64,000 nucleotides of DNA from Actinomycetospora sp. TBRC 11914 (GTDB lineage: Bacteria; Actinomycetota; Actinomycetes; Mycobacteriales; Pseudonocardiaceae). The stretch lies in assembly GCF_012933465.1 (NCBI RefSeq), contig NZ_JABBND010000010.1, forward strand, positions 1 through 64,000, read 5' to 3'. The notes under the pieces are model-generated. The model saw only the letters and a program-made list of their open reading frames with translations, was not told where the DNA came from and did no database searches. A program made the translations under genes and the position numbers. Shown here one piece after another: positions 37,615 through 44,660 of this stretch. Each line of letters opens with the position of its first letter. Positions within the stretch are counted from its first letter, which is position 1.

Positions 37615-37690
37615 CCCTGATCGGGGATCTCTTCGGTCCGTTCACCCTGATCGGTGACGTGCGCCCGCGGTGCGGATCCCTGATCGGCGG
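37615..37690. promoter_or_regulatory. Three direct repeats CCCTGATCGG upstream of the demethylation operon
   Basis: CCCTGATCGG starts at 37615, 37645 and 37678, about three helical turns apart, within 95 nt of the FAD oxidase start. Such phasing suits a regulator that binds several sites on one face of DNA. Confidence 0.55.
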
Positions 37691-37749
37691 TCTCACTGGT
37701 GTGAGAAGCCGGGCCTTATCACCGCGGTCGTCGTCGGCCCGGGGGGTCG

Positions 37750-38142
37750 TTGCCGAGGAGTGCGCCCGGCGCCGGACCCGGGTTGGCCGATCTGAGGTGC
37801 CGGGCCCACCACACCCGCAAGCACCGCACCTGGCGGCTGCGTCAACCCCGACCCGGGCACTTCGTGATCACCGACCCCACCGGCACCGAGCACCGCACCG
37901 TCAGCCGGGTGGTCGACCCGTTGCCCGAGCCCTGCCCGCCGGTCGAGGAGGAACCCGACCGTCTCCCGGTCGAAGCCTTCCTGTCCATGCCCCAGGATGC
38001 CGTCGAGCCCTTCCGGCCACGCCGTGGTCGCGACGGCCGGATCACCGCCGAGGCCCGCGACGCCGCCGGACACCTCGCCGACCGCGCCCGACGCCTCCGC
38101 GGCGACCCGCCCACCCGCTACGACACCGACCCCGACTTCTGA
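37750..38142 (+). pseudogene. C-terminal remnant of a DUF222/HNH (13E12-type) protein
   Basis: The 130-residue reading frame resembles only the end of DUF222-HNH proteins: LADLRCRAHHTRKHRTWRLRQPRPGHFVITDPTGTEHRT corresponds to the usual LxxLCRxHHRxKH...QPxPGxFxWTxPTGHxY ending. The DUF222 domain and the first half of the HNH motif are absent, and there is no plausible ATG or GTG start with a ribosome-binding site. These genes are multicopy in mycobacteria and relatives and often decay. I regard it as a degenerate leftover between the FAD oxidase operon and lysR. Confidence 0.6.
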
Positions 38143-38234
38143 CCCGGTGATCCCGACGCGGTCGTCGGTCACGGTCCGGTGCTGCTCGCGCGTCGTCGGG
38201 TCACGCCTCGCCGGGACAGGGCACGATCGTGGTC

Positions 38235-39128
38235 ATGGACCTGGAGCTCCGACAGCTGCGGACGTTCCTCGCCGTCGCTGCCGAGCTGCACTTCAGCCGG
38301 GCCGCGCGCCGGTTGCACGTCAGCCAGCCCGCGCTCTCCCAGCAGATCCGCGCGCTGGAGCGCACCCTCGGCGCGGCCCTGTTCGACCGCTCGAGCCGCG
38401 CCACCGAGCTCACGCCCGCCGGGCGGGTGCTGCTCGACGCCGCCCCCCGGGTTCTCTACGAGGCCGAGCGGGCGCAGACGCTCGTCACCCAGGCGGCGAA
38501 CGGCGCCGTCGGGCTGCTGGCCGTCGGCTCGGTCGGCACCGCGCTCGCCTCGATCACCCCGCGCATCCTCCGTTCGATCCGGGCCCGGTTCCCCGACCTC
38601 CAGCTCGAGGTCAGCCAGCAGGACACCGCGGCCCAGCTCGTGGCGCTCGCCGACGGGCGGCTCGACGTCGGGCTCGTGCGCGCCGCGGCGCCCACCGAGG
38701 CGGTGGCGGTCGAGCACCTGGTCGCCGAGCCCCTGCTCGCGGCGGTGCCCGCCGACCACCGGCTGGCCGGCGGCACCGAGGTCGTCCCGGAGGACCTCGC
38801 CGACGAGCCGTTCGTGCTCTGGCCGCGCCCGCTCGGACGGGCGTTCTTCGACATCATCGTCGGCTACTGCCTCGAGCACGGCTTCAGCCCGCGCATCGTC
38901 GCCGAGGGCGCCGACATCGAGACCCAGCTCGGGCTGGTCGCGGCCGGTCTCGGGGTGTCGCTGCAACCGTCCTACTACGCCAACCTCCGTCCGCCCGGCG
39001 TCGTGTTCCTGCCCCTGACCGGCGAGGTGCCGGAGGTCGCGCTGCAGGTCGCGTGGCGACGCACCGACCGCTCGCCCGCGGTGGCGCACTTCGTCGAGGC
39101 GGCCAAGGAGTGCGCGCAGCCAGCGTGA
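38235..39128 (+). CDS. LysR family transcriptional regulator
   Basis: The 297-residue protein has an N-terminal winged helix-turn-helix (LRQLRTFLAVAAELHFSRAARRLHVSQPALSQQIRALE, given here as the typical residues 3-40) and a periplasmic-binding-like effector domain from about residue 90. ATG 38235 has CACGAT 7 nt upstream, fitting a leaderless start. It lies between the demethylation operon (divergent, 635 nt away) and the P450 gene (75 nt downstream), so it may control either. The usual LysR target is a divergent promoter, which would be the CCCTGATCGG region. Confidence 0.9.
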   Translation: MDLELRQLRTFLAVAAELHFSRAARRLHVSQPALSQQIRALERTLGAALFDRSSRATELTPAGRVLLDAAPRVLYEAERAQTLVTQAANGAVGLLAVGSVGTALASITPRILRSIRARFPDLQLEVSQQDTAAQLVALADGRLDVGLVRAAAPTEAVAVEHLVAEPLLAAVPADHRLAGGTEVVPEDLADEPFVLWPRPLGRAFFDIIVGYCLEHGFSPRIVAEGADIETQLGLVAAGLGVSLQPSYYANLRPPGVVFLPLTGEVPEVALQVAWRRTDRSPAVAHFVEAAKECAQPA

Positions 39129-39202
39129 CGGGTATCTGACAGCGAACTACCGTTTCCGGTGTTACCGTCGAGGTGGTCGCCCCCGACCGCCGAGGAGTCC
39201 CC

Positions 39203-40393
39203 ATGGCCACCGCGCAGGCACCGGTGCTACCCCTGCACATGCGCCGCGATCGCTTCGATCCGCCCGCCGAGATCGCCGCGATCCGCGAGCAGCCGGGCCT
39301 GGGCCGGGTCACGACGCCGATCGGCCGCCCGGCCTGGCTGGTGACGCGCTACGAGGACGCGCGGGAGGTGCTCGGCGACGCCACGCGGTTCTCCAGCGCC
39401 GGCCTGCCCGTGATCCCGGTGCCCGGGGCGGCGCCCGGCGAGCAGCGGTCCGGCAACCTGCTCATGCTCGACCCGCCCGAGCACACCCGGTTGCGCCGCC
39501 TGCTCACGGGCGAGTTCACCGTCAAGCGGATCCGGCGGTTGCAGCCCCGGATCGCCGAGATCGTCGACGCCCAGCTCGACGCGATGGAGCAGGCGGGCCC
39601 GCCCGCCGACCTCGTCCCGGACTTCGCGCTCCCGGTCCCGAGCCTCGTCATCTGCGAGCTCCTCGGGGTGCCGTACGCCGACCGGGCCGAGTTCCACAGT
39701 CGGGCGGCGAAGCAGCTGGACCTCACCCGCCCGCTGGAGGAGCGCGGTCAGGTCGCGATGGAGTCGCGGGCCTACATGGGGGAGCTGGTCGACCGCGCGT
39801 TCGCCGAGCCCGGGGACGACATGCTCGGGATGCTCGTCCGCGAGCACGGTGACGACCTCACCCGCACCGAGCTCATCGGCATCTCCTCGCTGCTGCTCAT
39901 CGCCGGCCACGAGACGACGGCGAACATGCTGGCCATCGGCACCCTCGCGCTGCTGCGCCACCCCGAGCAGGCTGCCGTCGTGCGCGACGACCCCGAGGCG
40001 ACCGCGCCCGCCGTCGAGGAGCTCATGCGCTTCCTCTCCGTCGTGCACACCGGGGTGCCGCGCGTGGCGACCGCGGACACCGAGGTCGCGGGGCAGGCCG
40101 TCGGGGCGGGGGACGTGCTCGTCGTCTCGCTGCCCGCCGCGGACCGCGACCGCGCGCTCGTCGAGGACCCGGACCGGCTCGACGTCGGGCGCGCCGCGAG
40201 CCACCACGTCGCGTTCGGCCACGGCGTGCACCACTGCCTCGGCGCCCCGCTGGCCCGCATGGAGATGGCCACCGCGTTCCCCGCCCTGCTGCGCCGCTTC
40301 CCGACGCTGGCCCCCGCGATCCCGTTCGAGGACGTCGACTTCCGCTCGGCGTCGGTCGTCCACGGCCTGCGGAGCCTGCCCGTGACGTGGTGA
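39203..40393 (+). CDS. Cytochrome P450
   Basis: The 396-residue soluble P450 has the I-helix LLIAGHETTAN (residues 232-242), the K-helix ExxR in EELMR, and the haem-binding loop FGHGVHHCLGAPLAR with Cys near residue 344. The pattern resembles bacterial class I P450s of the CYP105-like type. GAGGAG lies 5 nt before the ATG. A [3Fe-4S] ferredoxin gene follows 44 nt later and is the probable electron donor; no ferredoxin reductase is nearby. Substrate unknown. Confidence 0.93.
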   Translation: MATAQAPVLPLHMRRDRFDPPAEIAAIREQPGLGRVTTPIGRPAWLVTRYEDAREVLGDATRFSSAGLPVIPVPGAAPGEQRSGNLLMLDPPEHTRLRRLLTGEFTVKRIRRLQPRIAEIVDAQLDAMEQAGPPADLVPDFALPVPSLVICELLGVPYADRAEFHSRAAKQLDLTRPLEERGQVAMESRAYMGELVDRAFAEPGDDMLGMLVREHGDDLTRTELIGISSLLLIAGHETTANMLAIGTLALLRHPEQAAVVRDDPEATAPAVEELMRFLSVVHTGVPRVATADTEVAGQAVGAGDVLVVSLPAADRDRALVEDPDRLDVGRAASHHVAFGHGVHHCLGAPLARMEMATAFPALLRRFPTLAPAIPFEDVDFRSASVVHGLRSLPVTW

Positions 40394-40437
40394 GATCGCC
40401 GACCGTCCTTCCGACCACCACCGGAGGAGAACCACCG

Positions 40438-40632
40438 ATGAAGATCAAGGCCGACCGCGACGTCTGTATCGGCGCGGGCAACTGCGTCCTCGCCGCCGAG
40501 AACGTCTTCGACCAGGACGACGACGCGATCGTCGTGGTCCTCGAGGAGAGCCCGCAGGACGAGGACGCGGAGTCCGCGCGCAACGCCGTCGGGTCGTGCC
40601 CGTCCGGGGCGCTGAGCATCGAGGAGACGTAG
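40438..40632 (+). CDS. [3Fe-4S] ferredoxin
   Basis: The 64-residue ferredoxin has cysteines in CIGAGNC (residues 10-16) and in CPSGA (about residue 54). With alanine or glycine in the place of the fourth ligand, this is the pattern of [3Fe-4S] ferredoxins paired with actinobacterial P450s. GGAGGAGA precedes the ATG. The gene directly follows the P450, so it most likely delivers electrons to it. It might also serve the Rieske oxygenase, which lacks a partner, but that is speculation. Confidence 0.92.
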   Translation: MKIKADRDVCIGAGNCVLAAENVFDQDDDAIVVVLEESPQDEDAESARNAVGSCPSGALSIEET

Positions 40633-40740
40633 CGGAGCGGACGGGGCGCGGCGCAGCTCGACCACGGCGACGGGAGACGTCGTCATCGGCTACGACGATC
40701 GATCCAGGGGTGAGGTGGGCGTGAGGAATCCCCGGTCAGG

Positions 40741-40767
40741 GGCCCGACGCTGCTAGCGTCACGGGCC
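40741..40767. promoter_or_regulatory. Near-palindrome overlapping a -10 element before tetR
   Basis: GGCCCG-ACGCT and AGCGT-CA-CGGGCC are almost complementary around a gct centre. TAGCGT at 40754-40759 lies 8 nt before the GTG start. An operator over the promoter would allow TetR self-repression. Confidence 0.5.
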
Positions 40768-41460
40768 GTGACCGGGTCGGGCCTCTCGTCGCGGCCGCTG
40801 CGTGCGGACGCGCTGCGCAACCACCGCGCCATCGTCGCGGCGGCGCGCGAGGCGTTCGAGCAGGTCGGACCCGAGGTGCCCCTCGAGGAGGTGGCCCGGC
40901 GCGCCGGCGTCGGGCCCTCCACCCTGTACCGCCGCTTCGCCGGGCGCGACGAGCTCGTCGCCGCGGTCTTCGCGGAGTACTTCGAGGAGGCCGTCGAACC
41001 GCTCCTGGCGGGTGCCGCCGCCGATGACGACCCGTGGGGCGCGGTGGTCCGGGTGATCGAGGAGATCGCCCGGGCGCTGCTGCACCGGCGCGGGATCCTG
41101 CGGGCCGCCAAGGACTCCGGCGCGTTCACCACCGAGGTGGCGCTGCGCTTCATCGGCCCGCTCTCGGACCTCGTCACCCGGGCCCGCGCGGCCGGCGTGC
41201 TGCGTCCCGACGCCGAGGCGCGCGACATCCCCGCCGCGGCCGTCATGGTCGTCGCCACCGCCGCGCCGTTCGGCGAGGACGTCCGGCCCGACCGGTGGGA
41301 GCGCTACCGCACCTTCGTGCTCGACGCCCTCGCCGCCGAGGGCCACCGCTCCACGCTGCCCCCGCTCGACCCCCCGCCGACCAGCGAGGTCGCCGAGCGT
41401 CTCGCCGGCGTCCTGGCCACGGCCGACACCGGCCCGAGCGCCCCGACCACGGAGAGCTGA
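40768..41460 (+). CDS. TetR family transcriptional regulator (NCS2-linked)
   Basis: The 230-residue repressor has a typical N-terminal helix-turn-helix (IVAAAREAFEQVG then VARRAGVGPSTLYRRFAGRDELV, about residues 20-62) and a ligand-binding helical C-terminal domain. It ends in a TGA directly abutting the GTG of the permease gene, so the pair is an operon. The regulator therefore probably senses a nucleobase-related compound or another permease substrate. The start is leaderless in appearance, with a palindrome covering the -10. Confidence 0.9.
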   Translation: MTGSGLSSRPLRADALRNHRAIVAAAREAFEQVGPEVPLEEVARRAGVGPSTLYRRFAGRDELVAAVFAEYFEEAVEPLLAGAAADDDPWGAVVRVIEEIARALLHRRGILRAAKDSGAFTTEVALRFIGPLSDLVTRARAAGVLRPDAEARDIPAAAVMVVATAAPFGEDVRPDRWERYRTFVLDALAAEGHRSTLPPLDPPPTSEVAERLAGVLATADTGPSAPTTES

Positions 41461-42921
41461 GTGACCGACCCGGCACCCCCGTCCCCGCTGCGATGGACGG
41501 TGCACGGCGACGGCCGTGCGCCCGGGCCGGGCGAGGTGGTGCGGCCCGAGGAGCGGATGAGCTGGGGTCGCACCGTCGGGCTCGGCGCCCAGCACGTCCT
41601 CGCGATGTTCGGGGCGACGTTCGTCTTCCCCGTGCTCATGGGCCTCGACCCGAACCTCGCGATCCTGCTCTCCGGGCTCGCGACGATGCTCTTCCTGCTG
41701 ATGACCCGGGGGCGGGTGCCGAGCTACCTCGGGACCAGCGCCTCGTTCGTCGGCGCGGTCGCCGCCGTACGGGCCGCCGGCGGGACGAGCGCGGAGGTCA
41801 CCGGGGCCATCGCGCTGACCGGCGTCGTGCTCGCCCTCGTCGGACTCGCCGTGCACCTCGGCGGTGCCCGCGTGATCTCGGCGATCCTCCCGCCCGCGGT
41901 GACCGGCGCCGTCGTCCTGCTCATCGGGCTCAACCTGGCGCCGGTGGTGGCCGGCACCTACTGGCCCCAGGACCAGGGCGTCGCCCTGGTGACGATGCTC
42001 GTCGTCATGGTCGTGGCGGTGGCCGGCCGGGGGATGCTCGGCCGGCTGTCGGTGCTGGTGGGCCTCGTCGTCGGCTACGTGCTCTCGGCCGTCCTCGACG
42101 CGCTCGCGGGGCCGATCACGGCCGCGAACGCGTCCGGCGTCGTCTCCACCCACCCGCGCGTGGACCTGTCCAAGGTCGCCGACGCCCCCTGGATCGGCCT
42201 GCCGCTCGGCACCCCCGGCGCCCCCGGCCTGCACCTGCCCGCCTTCAGCGCCTCGGCGATCGTCCTCGTCGTCCCGGTGGTCGTGGCGCTCATCGCCGAG
42301 AACACCGGGCACGTCAAGGCGGTGGCGTCGATGACGCGCGAGGACCTCGACCCCTACCTGGGCCGCGCCCTCGCCGCCGACGGCATCGCCACCGCCGTCG
42401 CCGGCGCGGTCGGCGGCTCCCCGACCACCACCTACGCCGAGAACATCGGCGTCATGGCCGCCACCCGGGTGTACTCCACCGCGGCGTACTGGGTGGCCGC
42501 CGTCGTGGCGGTCCTCATCGGGTTCTGCCCGAAGTTCGGGGCGGTCGTGGCGGCGACGCCGGGCGGGGTGCTCGGCGGGATCACGGTGGTCCTCTACGGG
42601 ATGATCGGCCTGCTCGGCGCCCGGATCTGGGTGGAGAACCGCGTCGACTTCTCCCGGCCCGAGGTCCTCGTCCCGCTCGCCGCGGGCATCGTCATCGGGA
42701 TCGGCGGCGTCACCTACACGTTCTCCGGCGGGGAGTTCGGCGGGATCGCGCTGGGCACCGTCGTCGTCGTGCTCGGCTACCACGGCCTGCGGCGGCTCGC
42801 GCCACGGCGGGGTCCCGACGACGGGTCCGGTCCGGCGGCGTCCGACCCCACGCCCGCCGTCACCGGCGAGGACGTCAGGCCGGGGGAATCCGATCCTCCA
42901 GGCCCCGCAGCAGAGCGGTGA
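41461..42921 (+). CDS. NCS2 family nucleobase (uracil/xanthine-type) permease
   Basis: The 486-residue membrane protein has about 14 helices and the NCS2 motifs LGAQHVLAMFGATFVFPVLMG near residue 40, VALIAENTGHVK (residues 277-288) and GGSPTTTYAENIGVMAATRVYS (about residue 316). These match UraA-type transporters for uracil or purines by proton symport. GTG begins immediately after the tetR stop. The final 47 nt overlap the end of the convergent TetR gene, and the C-terminal tail is Pro/Asp-rich and probably disordered. Confidence 0.9.
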   Translation: MTDPAPPSPLRWTVHGDGRAPGPGEVVRPEERMSWGRTVGLGAQHVLAMFGATFVFPVLMGLDPNLAILLSGLATMLFLLMTRGRVPSYLGTSASFVGAVAAVRAAGGTSAEVTGAIALTGVVLALVGLAVHLGGARVISAILPPAVTGAVVLLIGLNLAPVVAGTYWPQDQGVALVTMLVVMVVAVAGRGMLGRLSVLVGLVVGYVLSAVLDALAGPITAANASGVVSTHPRVDLSKVADAPWIGLPLGTPGAPGLHLPAFSASAIVLVVPVVVALIAENTGHVKAVASMTREDLDPYLGRALAADGIATAVAGAVGGSPTTTYAENIGVMAATRVYSTAAYWVAAVVAVLIGFCPKFGAVVAATPGGVLGGITVVLYGMIGLLGARIWVENRVDFSRPEVLVPLAAGIVIGIGGVTYTFSGGEFGGIALGTVVVVLGYHGLRRLAPRRGPDDGSGPAASDPTPAVTGEDVRPGESDPPGPAAER

Positions 42922-43510
42922 GGGTCCGGCCGAACAGGTCGTCGGGCACGCTCCCGCGGCGCAGCCGGCGCTGCTGGACGAGGCCCTGGTGCAGCGCCGA
43001 CACGACGGCGGCCACCTCGGCGTCGTCGAGCGACCAGCGCACGCCGCGGCGCTCGCGCTCGGCCGCGACGAGCCCGGTGACCACCTGCTGGACGCGGGCC
43101 TGGTGCTCCGCGAGCTCCTTGCCGAACTCGGGGGAGCGCACCGCGTAGAGCCAGGCCTCGGCGCCGAGCAGCGCGAGGTGGTCCGCGTCGGCCTCCTCGC
43201 ACAGCCGGCGGTCGAGCGCGGGCAGCAGGGCGTCGAAGCCGGCGGCGAGCTCGGTCTGGGCGAGGGCGGTCTCGCGGTCCGCGCGGCGCTCGAGGAGGGC
43301 GAGGAAGAGTTTCTCCTTGCTGGTGAAGTGCGCGTAGACCGAGCCGACCGAGACACCGGCCCGCCGCGCGATCTCCTCGACCGACGCCGCGCCGTAGCCG
43401 CGGTCGGCGAACACCGCGAGGCCGGCGTCGAGGAGGTTCTCGTGCGTCCGGGCCTTGGCCTCGGCGCGCGATCCGGCGCGGCGCGACGGCTCGGCCTCGG
43501 GCGCGGACAT
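42875..43510 (-). CDS. TetR family transcriptional regulator
   Basis: The 211-residue protein has the TetR helix-turn-helix (LLDAGLAVFADRGYGAASVEEIARRAGVSVGSVYAHF, around residues 22-60), a form common in the AcrR group. The remaining 150 residues are helical. The ATG at 43510 gives MSAPEAEPSRR; upstream in-frame sequence looks non-coding. The 3' end overlaps the permease coding region by 47 nt, tail to tail. It is divergent from the ArsR gene. Target genes are not evident. Confidence 0.9.
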   Translation of the reverse strand: MSAPEAEPSRRAGSRAEAKARTHENLLDAGLAVFADRGYGAASVEEIARRAGVSVGSVYAHFTSKEKLFLALLERRADRETALAQTELAAGFDALLPALDRRLCEEADADHLALLGAEAWLYAVRSPEFGKELAEHQARVQQVVTGLVAAERERRGVRWSLDDAEVAAVVSALHQGLVQQRRLRRGSVPDDLFGRTLTALLRGLEDRIPPA

Positions 43511-43643
43511 GCAGACATTGTCGCGGTCGGGAACCCCGTGACGCTCCGCCCGGGCCGGTGACCTTCGGGCCGGACGCTCGGGCGGGTGGGTGACGGGTGG
43601 CGTCCGCTCCCCACCCCGTCCCTCCACCTCGTCGAGTTGATCG

Positions 43644-43698
43644 TTGACTTCTCCTCCTCTCCGGTCCTACATTCGTACTCAACCGGGGAGTTGAATAC
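43644..43698 (+). promoter_or_regulatory. Promoter with overlapping palindromic operator for the ArsR/SRPBCC operon
   Basis: TTGACT (43644-43649) and TACATT (43668-43673) are spaced by 18 bp. The inverted repeat GTACTCAAC-N6-GTTGAATAC (43675-43698) covers the expected start of transcription. Two more GTTGA half-sites lie near 43636-43648. This fits self-repression by the ArsR protein. Confidence 0.7.
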
Positions 43699-43713
43699 GG
43701 GGAGGTGGTCGCG

Positions 43714-44103
43714 GTGGACGACTCGCTGTCCCGGGCGTTCGCCGCGCTCGCCGACCCGATCCGGCGCGACATCGTCGCTCGCCTGACGGCGGACGACGCC
43801 ACCGTGACGGAGCTCGCGGCGCCCTACGACGTGAGCCTCCAGGCCGTCTCGAAGCACCTCACGGTGCTCGAGGCGGCCGGCCTGATCAGCCGGCGCCGGG
43901 ACGGCCAGCAGCGCTGGGCGCACCTGGAGGTCGACGTGTTCGACCTGCTCACCGGCTGGATCGAGGGCCACCGGCGCCGCGCCGAGCTGCGCTACCAGCG
44001 CCTCGACGCCGTGCTCGCAGAGATGTCCGAGAACAAGCGGACCGCCGAGACCACCGAGACGACCGAGACCACCGAGACCACCGAGACCAGGAGCGACCCG
44101 TGA
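43714..44103 (+). CDS. ArsR family winged-helix regulator
   Basis: The 129-residue regulator has the ArsR fold (AFAALADPIRRDIVARLT, then VSLQAVSKHLTVLEAAGLISRRRDGQQRWAHLE). No metal-binding cysteine pair is visible, so it belongs to the non-metal group often paired with SRPBCC proteins. GTG 43714 is set by GGGGAGG 8 nt upstream; GTG 43705 is inside that site. The tail is a Glu-Thr-Thr repeat. Its stop overlaps the SRPBCC gene start (GTGA). Confidence 0.9.
   Translation: MDDSLSRAFAALADPIRRDIVARLTADDATVTELAAPYDVSLQAVSKHLTVLEAAGLISRRRDGQQRWAHLEVDVFDLLTGWIEGHRRRAELRYQRLDAVLAEMSENKRTAETTETTETTETTETRSDP
44047..44091. repeat. 9-bp tandem repeat at the ArsR C-terminus
   Basis: Five units of the type gagaccacc encode the Glu-Thr-Thr tail. 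The number of units is likely to vary between strains. Confidence 0.85.
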
Positions 44104-44579
44104 ACACCGCCCTCGCCACCACCATCAGCGCCGACCCGACCGTCCCCGCAATCCGCATCACCCGGGAGTTCGACGCCCCGCCCGCGGCCGTCTTCCGCGC
44201 CCACGTCGACCCCGACCTCGTCGTCCGCTGGCTCGGCCCGCGCCGGCTGACGATGACGATCCAGCGCTGGGCCCCGCAGACCGGGGGCGGCTACCGGTAC
44301 ACCCACGTCGGGGAGGACCGCACCGAGCACCACTTCTTCGGCTCGTTCCACGAGGTCCGCGAGGGCGAGCGGCTCGTGCAGACCTTCACCTACGAGGGGG
44401 TCCCGGACATGGTGGCGCTGGAGACGATGACCTTCGTCGAACTCCCCGGTGGCCGGACCCGCCTCGAGGGCTTCTCGATCGGCCCGTCCTTCGAGGCCCG
44501 CGACGCGATGCTGCAGAGCGGGATGGAGGAGGGCGTCGTCGAGGGCTACGAGCGCCTCGACGAGGTGCTGGCACGCTGA
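44100..44579 (+). CDS. SRPBCC (AHSA1-like) domain protein
   Basis: The 159-residue protein has the AHSA1/START-type lipid- or ligand-binding fold: ITREFDAPPAAVFRAHVDPDLVVRWLGP at the start, GGGYRYTHVGEDRTEHHFFGSFHEV in the middle, and a long C-terminal helix (SGMEEGVVEGYERLDEVL). The ArsR-SRPBCC pair is widespread; the SRPBCC protein probably binds a small hydrophobic molecule. The start overlaps the ArsR stop, so expression is under the operator described upstream. Confidence 0.9.
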   Translation: MNTALATTISADPTVPAIRITREFDAPPAAVFRAHVDPDLVVRWLGPRRLTMTIQRWAPQTGGGYRYTHVGEDRTEHHFFGSFHEVREGERLVQTFTYEGVPDMVALETMTFVELPGGRTRLEGFSIGPSFEARDAMLQSGMEEGVVEGYERLDEVLAR

Positions 44580-44592
44580 GTCGCGCGAGGCC

Positions 44593-44648
44593 TCCGCCGG
44601 CCAGGGCTCGGTGTGGTGTCCCCGCCACGATCGGTCCTGGCCGGCGGA
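44593..44648. terminator. Bidirectional terminator between SRPBCC and FAD oxidase genes
   Basis: A perfect 13-bp stem (TCCGCCGGCCAGG with 44636-44648) encloses a 30-nt segment that can form a smaller hairpin. It lies in the 81-nt gap between convergent genes. Confidence 0.75.
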
Positions 44649-44660
44649 TGGCCGACGTCG

